From assembly GCA_963710615.1 (NCBI GenBank), contig CAVQBF010000002.1, positions 62,001 through 126,000 of the forward strand: a stretch of DNA of 64,000 nt. The letters run 5' to 3'. Origin of the DNA: GCA-2746605 sp963710615 (GTDB taxonomy: Bacteria > Bacteroidota > Ignavibacteria > Ignavibacteriales > Melioribacteraceae). A program made the translations under genes and the position numbers. This document shows, piece by piece, positions 17,977 to 27,407 of this stretch (within the stretch, counting starts at the first letter, position 1; the number at the start of each line of letters is the position of its first letter). Under the pieces are notes generated by a model that saw only the letters and a list, made by a program, of their open reading frames with translations, was not told the DNA's origin and made no database searches.

Positions 17977-19092
17977 ATGAATACAGAAAATAGAAATACC
18001 GATCAAAGGAAATTATTTGATACTATTAAAGATGATATCTCCGGAGGTGGGTTTAGAAGTGATATAACTACTGATTTTGAAGATATGAAGGAATTCTTTC
18101 TAAATGATGAAAGGAAGAAGCAAATTGCAGGAATGGGTAGAATTAAAGCTTTCTTTTACATGTCATGGTGGCTTCTTAAAGAACTCCTTCTTAAATTAAC
18201 ACCAACAAGAAGATTGGTATTAATAATAGGAATTTTACTTTTAATATTACCCGGCCGTTTCGGAATGAGTGGAGGAGACGTTAGTCTTTCAACCAATACA
18301 AATATACTTGGGGGGATCTTAATTTTATTTGTCCTAATGCTTGAATTAAAAGATAAACTTTTGGCAAAAGATGAATTAAGCGCAGGAAGAACTGTACAAA
18401 GAGCACTAATGTCTGAAAGATCTCCAAAAGTCCCGGGTTGGAAATTATGGTTATTTACCCAGCCTGCAAACGATGTAGGCGGTGATTTAGTGGATATAAT
18501 TAATCTTGGCGATGGGAAATATGGTGTAACAATTGCTGATGTTTCCGGTAAAGGATTAGGAGCTGCATTGCTCATGGCTAAACTTCAGACTATAATAAGG
18601 GCTTTGACACCTGAGTATTCATCCCTTTCAATTTTATTCGAAAAACTTAACTCAGCATTTCACAAAGATATTCTACCAAATAGTTTCGCTTCAATGATTT
18701 ATATGCAGCTGAATGAAAACGAAGATAATCTAAAAATTGTTAATGCCGGTCATCTTCCACCTTTTGTAATAAAAAATAGCAAAGTAAATAAACTAAGTAA
18801 AGGAAACGTTGCGTTAGGGTTGGTCGGTGATTCTGAATTTAAGTCGGAATTAGTAAAGATAAGTAATGGTGATTATTTCTTAGCATTTTCTGATGGAGTT
18901 ACTGAAGCAAGAAATATTAGCGGTAACTTTTTAGGTGTTGACCGTTTAGCTAAATTTGTAGATACAGTTACTTATCATTCTCCCGAAGATTTAGGACAGA
19001 AGATACTCCAGCAAGTAAAACTATTTATAGGCGATGCAAAAACCCACGATGATTTATCTATTGTTATTCTTAAAAGAGAAAATATTGTATAG
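17977..19092 (+). CDS. Membrane-anchored PP2C/SpoIIE-type phosphatase
   Basis: Serine phosphatase of the SpoIIE/RsbU class, normally acting on anti-anti-sigma (STAS) proteins. Residues 1-75 are soluble and charged. Two membrane helices lie at about 80-95 and 108-124. The catalytic domain starts near 140 with the metal-binding aspartates in DVGGDLVD (166-173) and IADVSGKG (187-193), then FSDGVTEA and a final DDLSIVIL. It lacks a recognisable sensor domain, so the trigger is unknown. No STAS or anti-sigma partner is encoded nearby. The next gene is a second phosphatase of the same class with a different sensory part. Confidence 0.88.
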   Translation: MNTENRNTDQRKLFDTIKDDISGGGFRSDITTDFEDMKEFFLNDERKKQIAGMGRIKAFFYMSWWLLKELLLKLTPTRRLVLIIGILLLILPGRFGMSGGDVSLSTNTNILGGILILFVLMLELKDKLLAKDELSAGRTVQRALMSERSPKVPGWKLWLFTQPANDVGGDLVDIINLGDGKYGVTIADVSGKGLGAALLMAKLQTIIRALTPEYSSLSILFEKLNSAFHKDILPNSFASMIYMQLNENEDNLKIVNAGHLPPFVIKNSKVNKLSKGNVALGLVGDSEFKSELVKISNGDYFLAFSDGVTEARNISGNFLGVDRLAKFVDTVTYHSPEDLGQKILQQVKLFIGDAKTHDDLSIVILKRENIV

Positions 19093-19126
19093 CAGTTTTT
19101 ATAAGTCTAAATTAAAAACTTCTCAA

Positions 19127-21121
19127 ATGAAAATCCTTGTCCATTTAATAATTCTAATTATTCTAGCAAATTATAATTTTTTAACTGCCCAAAGTTTTTT
19201 ACTTAATAGTGATTCACTCAAACAGAAAAAGGTCATTTATCCAACTGCAGAAATGGACTTTAAACCCGGCGATAATGTGGAATGGGCAAAGCGAGTAACT
19301 GGAGAAAAAGATTGGAAAATTGAAGACTCTCAAATATTACCAGGCTCTGAAATTAGCTGGGACGGCGTAGGATGGTTTCGATTATTTTTAGATGTTGATT
19401 CCAATTTAGTTGGAAAGAATGTAGGCATCTATTTATTTAGTACAGGGGACTTACAATTTTATCTCAACGGGAATTTAATCTTTAATTTTGATGAGATGGT
19501 GAGACTTCCTCAAACAATAGTTTTTGATAAACCCGGGGAAAATTATGTGGCGATTCGATTTGAAAATCCTGATTGGCAGAGACTGCATAATGCAAATAGC
19601 TGGGCTGGCTTTCGGATTGTATTTGCAGATTATGATTATGCATTAGAAAGTAAAATTAAAAATGATAGGACTACCTTAATTGAAGAATTAGTATTTTTAA
19701 TCCCTGCACTTTTGCTAGCACTTTTACACTCTTTTATATTTATATTCGATAGAAGGAAAAAACAAAATTTTTACTATGTACTTTTCCTTTTAAGCTTTTC
19801 AGTCTACATTTTTATCCTTTATTATTTTAGGTATTCATCAGATCAACTAACCGTATCTTTTCTTAATAGATTTTTTCTTTTACTACTCAATTATATACTA
19901 TTTTTTGGTGCACTCACAATCTTTAAAATATGCAGTTTTAAACAAAAATATATCATTTGGTTTTTTGTAACTGCAACACTTATTGGCATTTTGGGATTTA
20001 TATTCCCAGGCAAAATTAGCTTATACTACTTAACATATATTTTTATTATCTACATTTCATACAGAGCCGGTGCTGCACTTACCGGAAAAGAAAACATTCA
20101 TAATAATGTTAAGATAATACGTGTCGGATTTATTTTCCTATCCCTATCCGGTATTTACCAAATATTGCTAAGTTTTGGAATTATTGGACCGCTATTTGGG
20201 ACGAATAATGTTTTTCTATTTGGAGTTCTAATATTTTTACTCTCAATGTCTGTTGGTCTTGCAAAGGAATTTGTGGATAATCAAAATGATTTAGAAAAGC
20301 AGCTTTCTCAGGTTAAAAAACTATCCGCAAAAACACTTAAACAAGAATTAGTAGCAAAAGAGTTAGAAACAGAAAAAAAATATCTGGAAATTGAAAATGA
20401 GCGGAAGTCAATTGAATTAAGTGATGCAAGGAATTTACAACTTTCAATGCTCCCAAAAGATATACCAAATTTCGATAATTTGGAAATTTCTGCTTATATG
20501 AATACAGCCACTGAAGTTGGGGGTGATTATTATGATATTATCCCGTTAACAAGTAATAGTTTAATTATAGCTCTAGGTGATGCAACTGGTCATGGTACCA
20601 AAGCTGGTTTAATGGTAGCAATTATGAAAAGTATGTTCAAATCTTTAGCTTCTAACTATTTGATAACCGATTTTTTTTCTAAGTGTAATGAGATAATAAA
20701 AGATATGAAATTAGGCAATCTTTTTATGTCCTTATCAGTAATTAGAATAAATGATAATTACATAGTTGCTTCTTCAGCAGGTATGCCGCCAATACTAATC
20801 TTCCGATCTTCAACGCGTAATATTGAGACACTCTTATTTAAGAGTATGCCATTAGGAGCTTTCAAGAATTTTCCTTACGAAGAGAAAGAAACAGAAGTTA
20901 GACCAGGTGATATAATATTTATTTTTAGTGATGGTCTATCGGAATTATTTAATAAGGACAAAGAAATGTTTGGTATCGAAAATATAAAAAAATTGTTAGT
21001 TGAACTCGAGAGTGAACCAACTGACAAAATTATCGGGGGGTTTAAGCAAAAAATTAATAAATGGCTTAATGAAAAGTCTCTTGATGATGATGTTACTATG
21101 ATTGTAATTAAAATTAAATAG
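19127..21121 (+). CDS. 7TM-DISM-like receptor with PP2C/SpoIIE phosphatase domain
   Basis: Predicted transmembrane sensor with a phosphatase output. I place the start at 19127 (MKILVHLIILII), because it begins a good signal peptide ending near LTAQS. The frame is open back to 19034, but that would add 31 residues overlapping the upstream gene. The periplasmic domain (about 25-190) looks like the beta-rich 7TMR-DISM extracellular type. Roughly seven hydrophobic helices follow (about 200-390), then a coiled coil and the catalytic domain with EVGGDYYD, ALGDATGHG and IFSDGLSELF, ending in DDDVTMIVI. The length from this start is 664. Ligand and target protein are unknown. It overlaps no gene if the later start is right and sits 34 bases after the first phosphatase gene. 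Confidence 0.85.
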   Translation: MKILVHLIILIILANYNFLTAQSFLLNSDSLKQKKVIYPTAEMDFKPGDNVEWAKRVTGEKDWKIEDSQILPGSEISWDGVGWFRLFLDVDSNLVGKNVGIYLFSTGDLQFYLNGNLIFNFDEMVRLPQTIVFDKPGENYVAIRFENPDWQRLHNANSWAGFRIVFADYDYALESKIKNDRTTLIEELVFLIPALLLALLHSFIFIFDRRKKQNFYYVLFLLSFSVYIFILYYFRYSSDQLTVSFLNRFFLLLLNYILFFGALTIFKICSFKQKYIIWFFVTATLIGILGFIFPGKISLYYLTYIFIIYISYRAGAALTGKENIHNNVKIIRVGFIFLSLSGIYQILLSFGIIGPLFGTNNVFLFGVLIFLLSMSVGLAKEFVDNQNDLEKQLSQVKKLSAKTLKQELVAKELETEKKYLEIENERKSIELSDARNLQLSMLPKDIPNFDNLEISAYMNTATEVGGDYYDIIPLTSNSLIIALGDATGHGTKAGLMVAIMKSMFKSLASNYLITDFFSKCNEIIKDMKLGNLFMSLSVIRINDNYIVASSAGMPPILIFRSSTRNIETLLFKSMPLGAFKNFPYEEKETEVRPGDIIFIFSDGLSELFNKDKEMFGIENIKKLLVELESEPTDKIIGGFKQKINKWLNEKSLDDDVTMIVIKIK

Positions 21122-21249
21122 CAATAATCAAATTCGGCAATTAATATAAGTTGCATATACAACTACCATCCATTTTCACATTTGCAAAATCAATAAAACT
21201 ATAGTAGATTACATTTATTATTAATGATTTTATTTTAAAAGTTTGTATT

Positions 21250-21277
21250 TTGACCTAAAATCGAACTTTAATATAAG
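21250..21277 (+). promoter_or_regulatory. Sigma-70-like promoter for the PDH operon
   Basis: TTGACC (21250-21255), a 16-base spacer and TATAAG (21272-21277) lie 53 bases before the aceE start. The gap between the previous stop and aceE is 209 bases, so a new promoter is expected here. Confidence 0.55.
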
Positions 21278-21330
21278 ACAGAATGACTTTTAATGTAAAT
21301 TGAAAATTTTCTAGAAGGAAAACTTAGCAA

Positions 21331-24006
21331 ATGGATGAAAATAAAAAAGAAAATCGTCAAGATATTGAAGAGCTTGAAACTCGTGAATGGCTTGAATCAT
21401 TAGAATTTGTTTTAAGGAATGGTGGGCCGGAGAGAGTAAAACAGCTCCTCCACGATTTAGATACTTATGCTCATGAAGCAGGAGTTGAACTTCCTTTTAC
21501 CGCAAATACACCTTATGTGAACACAATCCCTAAAGATCAAGAACCAAAATTTCCGGGTGGTAGAGAAATTGAGCGAAGAATTAAAAGCTTGGTTCGTTGG
21601 AATGCAATGGCAATGGTAGTGCGTGCAAATAAATTAGATCCAGGAATTGGCGGGCATATTTCAACCTATGCCTCAGCTGCAACTTTGTATGAGATTGGCT
21701 TCAATCATTTTTTCAAGGGAAAAGATAATAATAATCAAGGTGATCAAATTTACTTTCAAGGTCATGCTTCTCCCGGTATTTATGCAAGGGCTTATCTTGA
21801 AGGAAGATTAGATGCTAAGAAGCTCCACAATTTTAGGCACGAACTTGCAAAAGGAGGTGGTTTATCATCGTATCCGCATCCTCATTTAATGCCTGAATTT
21901 TGGGAGTTCCCGACTGTTTCCATGGGACTTGGTCCAATTATGGCAATTTACCAAGCTAGATTTAATAAATATTTAGAAAATAGGGGTCTTAAAAGTCAAT
22001 CTGATTCAAAAGTTTGGGCATTTCTCGGAGATGGAGAAACAGATGAACCCGAAACTTTAGGAGCAATTTCACTTGCGGCAAGGGAGCAACTGGATAATCT
22101 AATTTTCGTAATTAATTGTAACCTTCAAAGATTAGACGGCCCTGTTAGAGGAAATTCAAAAATTATTCAGGAGCTTGAGGCAGTTTTCAAAGGCGCAGGC
22201 TGGAATGTAATCAAAGTTGTTTGGGGAAGTGATTGGGATCCTCTATTAGAAGCTGATAAATCTGGATTATTGACTAGAAGAATGAATGAAATTATTGACG
22301 GTGAATCTCAAAAATATATTGTGGAAGGTGGAGATTACATTCGAAAACATTTCTTTGGTAAATATCCGGAACTTATTGAACTTGCGAAACACTATACAGA
22401 TGAAGATTTAGAAAGAATGAAGCGTGGCGGTCATGATCCTGAAAAAGTATATGCTGCATATAAATCAGCAGTAAACACAAAAGGTAGACCAACAGTTATT
22501 TTAGCAAAAACCGTGAAAGGTTATGGATTAGGTGAAGCAGGAGAAGGGAAAAATATTACCCACTCTCAGAAAAAATTAAATGAAGAAGAGCTAAAAGAAT
22601 TTAGAAGTCGATTCGGAATTCCTATTTCTGATGAGGATGTTGTAAAGGCTCCTTTCTATAAGCCAGAAGAGGATAGCCCGGAAATTATTTATCTGAAAAA
22701 ACGTAGACAAGAACTTGGTGGATATGTACCAAAAAGAATTGTTCGTAACCAGAAAATTACAACTCCTTCCGAGGATCTTTTCAAAGAATTTTACGAAGGC
22801 ACCGAAGGCAGAGAAGTCTCAACAACTATGGTCTATGTAAGGATATTAACTAAACTTCTCAAAGATAAAGAAATTGGTAAGCTTATTGTCCCCATTGTTC
22901 CTGACGAAGCTAGAACATTTGGTATGGAAGCATTATTTAGACAGATTGGAATTTATTCTACTAGAGGTCAATTATACGAACCGGTAGATAGAGATAGTTT
23001 ACTTTACTACAAAGAAGCAAAGAATGGTCAGATTTTAGAAGAGGGAATTACTGAAGCAGGATCGATGTCCTCATTTATTGCGGCAGGTACTGCCTATGCA
23101 ACTCACGGCATTAATGCCATTCCATTCTTCACTTTTTATTCTATGTTTGGTTTTCAAAGAATTGGTGATTTTGCATGGGCTGCAGCTGATATGAAATGTA
23201 AAGGATTTTTAATTGGGGGAACTGCGGGCAGAACAACACTTGCAGGTGAAGGTCTTCAGCATCAAGATGGTCATAGTCATGTTTTGGTACATTCGATAAC
23301 AACTGTAAAGGCTTATGATCCTGCTTTTGCTTATGAGCTTGCTATTATTATTAGGGACGGTATTCACAGAATGTATGAACTTCAGGAAGATTGCTACTAT
23401 TATATTACGGTAATGAATGAAAACTATGCTATGCCAAAAATGCCAGAAGGCGTTAAAGAGGGTGTTATAAAAGGAATGTATAAATATAAGATTTCTGAAA
23501 GCAATTCGAAATTAAAAGCACATTTATTGGGTAGCGGATCAATCTTAAATGAAACTTTAAAAGCTCAAGAAATTTTGGAAAAGGATTATAATATATCTGC
23601 AGATGTGTGGAGCGTTACAAGTTATAAAAATATTCACTACGATGCACTGGATACTGAGAGATGGAATAGATTAAATCCCGATAAACAAAAGAAAAAAGCT
23701 TATGTTCAAGAAGTGACTGAAGGTGAGAAAGGGGTTTTCATTTCAGCTTCCGATTATGCTCAAATTTTACCTGAATCGATTTCAAATTGGCTCCCAGGCA
23801 AACTGACTTCACTTGGTACACTTGGATTTGGTAGAAGTGAAAGTAGAGAAGCTCTAAGAGATTTCTTCGAGGTGGATGCTAAACATATTGTTTACACAAC
23901 CCTTTATGCTCTTTACCAAGATGGTAAGCTTGAGAAAGAACTAGTGAAAAAAGCTATGAAGGATTTGAACATAAATCCAAATAAATTAAATCCAATTAAA
24001 TCATAA
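21331..24006 (+). CDS. aceE: Pyruvate dehydrogenase E1, homodimeric type
   Basis: Thiamine-diphosphate enzyme that decarboxylates pyruvate and acetylates the lipoyl groups of E2. The single long chain of 891 residues matches the E. coli AceE type (887) rather than the split alpha/beta type. The TPP/Mg motif begins at GDGETDEPETLG (about 233) and closes about 30 residues later at INCNLQRLDGPVRGN. Other visible family segments are QGHASPGIYARA and VPDEARTFGMEALFRQIG. AAGGA lies upstream of the ATG. It heads aceE-aceF-lpd, which together form the complex making acetyl-CoA, CO2 and NADH. Confidence 0.96.
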   Translation: MDENKKENRQDIEELETREWLESLEFVLRNGGPERVKQLLHDLDTYAHEAGVELPFTANTPYVNTIPKDQEPKFPGGREIERRIKSLVRWNAMAMVVRANKLDPGIGGHISTYASAATLYEIGFNHFFKGKDNNNQGDQIYFQGHASPGIYARAYLEGRLDAKKLHNFRHELAKGGGLSSYPHPHLMPEFWEFPTVSMGLGPIMAIYQARFNKYLENRGLKSQSDSKVWAFLGDGETDEPETLGAISLAAREQLDNLIFVINCNLQRLDGPVRGNSKIIQELEAVFKGAGWNVIKVVWGSDWDPLLEADKSGLLTRRMNEIIDGESQKYIVEGGDYIRKHFFGKYPELIELAKHYTDEDLERMKRGGHDPEKVYAAYKSAVNTKGRPTVILAKTVKGYGLGEAGEGKNITHSQKKLNEEELKEFRSRFGIPISDEDVVKAPFYKPEEDSPEIIYLKKRRQELGGYVPKRIVRNQKITTPSEDLFKEFYEGTEGREVSTTMVYVRILTKLLKDKEIGKLIVPIVPDEARTFGMEALFRQIGIYSTRGQLYEPVDRDSLLYYKEAKNGQILEEGITEAGSMSSFIAAGTAYATHGINAIPFFTFYSMFGFQRIGDFAWAAADMKCKGFLIGGTAGRTTLAGEGLQHQDGHSHVLVHSITTVKAYDPAFAYELAIIIRDGIHRMYELQEDCYYYITVMNENYAMPKMPEGVKEGVIKGMYKYKISESNSKLKAHLLGSGSILNETLKAQEILEKDYNISADVWSVTSYKNIHYDALDTERWNRLNPDKQKKKAYVQEVTEGEKGVFISASDYAQILPESISNWLPGKLTSLGTLGFGRSESREALRDFFEVDAKHIVYTTLYALYQDGKLEKELVKKAMKDLNINPNKLNPIKS

Positions 24007-24031
24007 CCGAAAAATAAATTAGAGAAATAAA

Positions 24032-25729
24032 ATGGCGTTTGAATTTAAGTTACCTGAACTTGGTGAAAATATTGAACAAGCTGATATAGTAAAAGTTATG
24101 GTTTCAGTTGGCGATAAAGTTGAAGTTGATCAAATTTTGCTTGAAATTGAAACCGATAAGGCAACAGTTGAAGTTCCAGCTGAGTTTTCCGGTATCGTAA
24201 AAAGTGTTAATGTTAAGGATGGAGACACAGCAAAAGTCGGTGATGTAATTTTTACTTTTGAAGAAGAGGGGCAGACTCAAACAGATAGTGAACCGGAAAA
24301 AGATAAAATTGAAGATAAAAAAGCTGAAGAAGAACAATCTGATAATGTTGAAGAAACGAAAGAAGAAAAGAAAGCAGTGACAACAAAAGAGGAAAACTTG
24401 CCGGGCGGAATAATTGAATTTAAGCTGCCTGAACTTGGTGAAAATATTGAATCTGCCGACATTACAAAAGTATTAGTCTCAGTGGGTGATAAAGTAGAAG
24501 TTGATCAAATTTTATTTGAGATTGAAACCGATAAAGCTACTGTCGAAGTCCCTGCTGAATTTAGCGGAATAATAAGAGAAGTAAAAGTCAAAGATGGTGA
24601 TACGGCTAAAGTTGGTGATGTCGTCTTAATTGTAGAATCCGGAACTAGTATAGCAGCTAAATCTGAAGAGGCAAAAAAGGAAGAACCTAAAAAACAGAAT
24701 GATCGAAAACAAGAAGATGAACCAATTGACAAAAATGAAAAAGTTGATAAACTTAAGAAGGCCGAAACAGCGGAAAAAGATAAAAGCAGCAGTCCGGTAA
24801 AACAAACATTCCCTACCAACATAGCTCCGGCAGCACCAACAGTTAGAAGATTTGCAAGAGAAATTGGTGTTGATATAAATGAAGTTAGCGGTAATGGTCC
24901 CGGTGGAAGGATTTCAATTGCTGATGTAAAAATATTTGCTAAATCAATTAATGAAAAATTGAAATCTTCGGGTGGTGGTATGCCCGTTGGAATTAAGCGC
25001 GAAGCATTGCCTGACTTTACTAAATGGGGAAGTGTTAGAAAAGAATCAATGAGCAATGTACGTAAAAAAACTGCTGAACATCTCTCATACGCTTGGGTAA
25101 CAATCCCTCACGTAACTCAATTTGATAAAGCTGATATTACTGATTTAGAAAGGTTACGTAAGCAGTTCGGTAAAAAAGTTGAAGCCGCAGGCGGTAAACT
25201 TACAATTACTGCAATTTTAATGAAGGTCTTAGCATCTGCACTAAAAGTATTTCCACAGTTTAATTCAAGTATTGATATGGATAAAAAAGAAATTATCTAT
25301 AAAGAATACTTTAATATTGGAATTGCGGTCGATACGGAAAAAGGGTTGATTGTCCCGGTTGTAAGAGATGTTGATAAAAAAAATATTTTGCAATTAGCAG
25401 CAGATCTAACTGAAATTTCAGAAAAAGCCAGAGATAAAAAAGTAACACTGGAAGATATGCAGGGGGCCTCATTTACAATTAGTAATTTAGGTGGAATTGG
25501 CGGAACGGCATTTACTCCAATTGTTAATTCACCTGAGGTTGCAATACTTGGAGTTTCCAGAGGAAGTTACGAACCAATTTATAAGGATGGTGAATTTGTT
25601 CCAAGGTTAATGTTACCACTATCACTTTCCTATGATCATAGAATTATTGATGGAGCGGACGCAGCAAGGTTTATAAGATGGGTTGTCGAAGCATTAGAAC
25701 AGCCGTTTTTACTTACTTTGGAAGGATAA
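24032..25729 (+). CDS. aceF: Dihydrolipoamide acetyltransferase E2 of PDH
   Basis: Core of the PDH complex. Two nearly identical lipoyl domains are seen at 1-80 and 127-203, each with ETDKATVEVPAEFSG, giving lipoylated Lys43 and Lys168. They are joined by Lys/Glu-rich linkers (80-126 and 205-262). The E1/E3-binding domain is at about 266-302 (VRRFAREIGVDINEVSGNGPGG), and the acyltransferase domain follows, with active-site His536 and Asp540 in YDHRIIDG. The length is 565. The two lipoyl domains are so alike in sequence that a recent internal duplication or gene conversion is likely. It begins 25 bases after aceE. Confidence 0.96.
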   Translation: MAFEFKLPELGENIEQADIVKVMVSVGDKVEVDQILLEIETDKATVEVPAEFSGIVKSVNVKDGDTAKVGDVIFTFEEEGQTQTDSEPEKDKIEDKKAEEEQSDNVEETKEEKKAVTTKEENLPGGIIEFKLPELGENIESADITKVLVSVGDKVEVDQILFEIETDKATVEVPAEFSGIIREVKVKDGDTAKVGDVVLIVESGTSIAAKSEEAKKEEPKKQNDRKQEDEPIDKNEKVDKLKKAETAEKDKSSSPVKQTFPTNIAPAAPTVRRFAREIGVDINEVSGNGPGGRISIADVKIFAKSINEKLKSSGGGMPVGIKREALPDFTKWGSVRKESMSNVRKKTAEHLSYAWVTIPHVTQFDKADITDLERLRKQFGKKVEAAGGKLTITAILMKVLASALKVFPQFNSSIDMDKKEIIYKEYFNIGIAVDTEKGLIVPVVRDVDKKNILQLAADLTEISEKARDKKVTLEDMQGASFTISNLGGIGGTAFTPIVNSPEVAILGVSRGSYEPIYKDGEFVPRLMLPLSLSYDHRIIDGADAARFIRWVVEALEQPFLLTLEG

Positions 25730-25747
25730 AAATTATAATAAAAAGTA

Positions 25748-25849
25748 TTGTCATGCCGGTTACTGAGTTTAACTAAGTATACCGGCATCTTTACTTTTAG
25801 AATATAAGTAAACGATTTCGGTTTTTCCTAAGTTAAACTGGAATGACAA
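25748..25849. repeat. MITE/REP-like intergenic element, copy 1
   Basis: About 102 bases between aceF and lpd. The ends are TTGTCATGCCGG and CTGGAATGACAA, which are inverted repeats matching at 10 of 12 positions. The left part has its own hairpin (GCCGGT...ACCGGC), and an inner GATTTCGGTTT is shared with copy 3. It contains no ORF and lies inside an operon, so its hairpin could lower lpd expression relative to aceEF. Related copies are at 32898 and 42588. Confidence 0.6.
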
Positions 25850-25874
25850 TTAGAAATTTCGGAGAAAAATTATA

Positions 25875-27296
25875 ATGAGTACTAAGACACAACTTGCAAT
25901 AATCGGCGCGGGACCCGGCGGATATACAGCGGCTTTTCTTGCTGCAGATATGGGAATGCAAGTAACATTAATTGATAAACAAGTAAATCCAGGTGGTACT
26001 TGCCTATACTGGGGATGTATTCCATCTAAAGCTTATTTACATGTTGCCAAATTATTAAATGAAGCTAAAGAAGCCACAAATTGGGGAGTTGATTTTGGTG
26101 AACCCAAAATTGATATCGATAAATTACGATCTTTCAAAGAGAAAGTAGTTGCACAAAATACAGGCGGTACAGGACAATTAGTCAAGCAGCGTAAAATAAA
26201 TTATATTCAAGGTGAAGCGAAATTTAACAACTCTAATTCTGTAACCGTAAATAAAGTTGATGGCGGAACTGAAGAAGTTACTTTTGAAAATGCAATTCTT
26301 GCAACCGGATCGGTACCTGCTAATATTCCAGGTTTAACAATTGATTCTCCTCTAGTAATGGATTCAACTGACGCACTAGAGTTGGAAGATATTCCTAAAA
26401 GGTTACTTGTTGTTGGTGGCGGAGTAATTGGAATGGAGCTTGGTTCAGTATATGCAGCATTAGGAAGCAAGGTAACGGTTGTTGAACTTATGCCAAGTTT
26501 ACTTCCCGGAGCAGATAAAGATTTAGTAAATGTATTCCAAAAAAGTATTGAACCGAAATTTGAGAAAATCTTACTTAAGACCAAAGTAGAAAGGTTGGAA
26601 GATACGGGCAAAGTTCTAAAAGTAAAATTAGAAGGAGAAGATCTTGAAGATACAGAACTGGAATTTGATAAAGCTCTTATCTCTATAGGCCGTTCTCCTG
26701 TTACTAAAAATTTGGGATTAGAAAATACTAAAATAGAGTTAACTGAGAGAGGTTTTGTAAAAGTTGACCAGAAACGACAAACGAATGATCCAAATATTTA
26801 TGCAATTGGTGATATTGTTTTAGGGCCAATGTTAGCACATAAAGCCAGCGCAGAAGGCAAGGTCGCAGTGGAAGCAATTGCTGGACATAAAGTTGCGTTC
26901 GAACCTGCCGCTATTCCGGGAGTAGTATATACTGATCCTGAAGTGGCTTGGTCAGGATTAACAGAAATTGAGGCAAAGGAGAAAGGAATTAAAGTTGAAG
27001 TTGCCAGATTTCCATGGGCAGCCAGTGGCAGAGCTAGAACAATGGATAGAACGGATGGTTTAACAAAAATAATTATTGACCCTGAAACAGATAGAGTCTT
27101 GGGAGTTGGTATTGTTGGACCGGGAGCTGGTGAAATGATTGCTGAAGGTACACTTGCAATTGAAATGGCGGCTTTAGCTAAAGATGTTTCTCTCACAATT
27201 CATGCTCATCCAACATTATCAGAAACAATGATGGAAGCTGCAGAAGTCTATTTTGGAGAAGCAACACATTTATACAGGCCGAAAAGAAAAAAATAA
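25875..27296 (+). CDS. lpdA: Dihydrolipoyl dehydrogenase E3
   Basis: FAD flavoprotein that re-oxidises the dihydrolipoyl groups of E2 and passes electrons to NAD. The FAD-binding GAGPGGYTA is at 11-19. The redox disulfide Cys43/Cys48 sits in GGTCLYWGCIPSK. The NAD-binding GGGVIGMELGSVYAALG follows, and the C-terminal HAHPTLSETMMEAAE carries the catalytic His/Glu pair. The length of 473 is standard. It lies 145 bases after aceF, separated by a repeat element, and is followed by a strong hairpin. It could also serve other 2-oxoacid complexes or the glycine cleavage system. Confidence 0.96.
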   Translation: MSTKTQLAIIGAGPGGYTAAFLAADMGMQVTLIDKQVNPGGTCLYWGCIPSKAYLHVAKLLNEAKEATNWGVDFGEPKIDIDKLRSFKEKVVAQNTGGTGQLVKQRKINYIQGEAKFNNSNSVTVNKVDGGTEEVTFENAILATGSVPANIPGLTIDSPLVMDSTDALELEDIPKRLLVVGGGVIGMELGSVYAALGSKVTVVELMPSLLPGADKDLVNVFQKSIEPKFEKILLKTKVERLEDTGKVLKVKLEGEDLEDTELEFDKALISIGRSPVTKNLGLENTKIELTERGFVKVDQKRQTNDPNIYAIGDIVLGPMLAHKASAEGKVAVEAIAGHKVAFEPAAIPGVVYTDPEVAWSGLTEIEAKEKGIKVEVARFPWAASGRARTMDRTDGLTKIIIDPETDRVLGVGIVGPGAGEMIAEGTLAIEMAALAKDVSLTIHAHPTLSETMMEAAEVYFGEATHLYRPKRKK

Positions 27297-27350
27297 TAGA
27301 TATCAGAAAAAAGTCTAAAAAGTTTTTTGTAAAAGATTTATAAATGACTT

Positions 27351-27402
27351 AAACCTCCGAGGTTTTGAGCAAGCAAGAATTGTCAAGAAACCTCGGAGGT
27401 TT
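27351..27402. terminator. Strong inverted repeat, probable shared terminator
   Basis: AAACCTCCGAGGTTT (27351-27365) and its exact reverse complement (27388-27402) form a perfect 15-base-pair stem around a 22-base spacer. Each arm is itself almost palindromic, so small hairpins can also form. It separates the convergent lpdA and MBL hydrolase genes (the latter's repaired stop is at 27408) and most likely ends transcription from both sides. Confidence 0.7.
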
Positions 27403-27407
27403 TACTA

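Noticed and set aside
24505..25056. 183-codon open frame on the minus strand
   Set aside because: It is antisense to the Lys/Glu-rich linkers of aceF, and its Ser/Leu-rich composition is what such linkers produce on the other strand.
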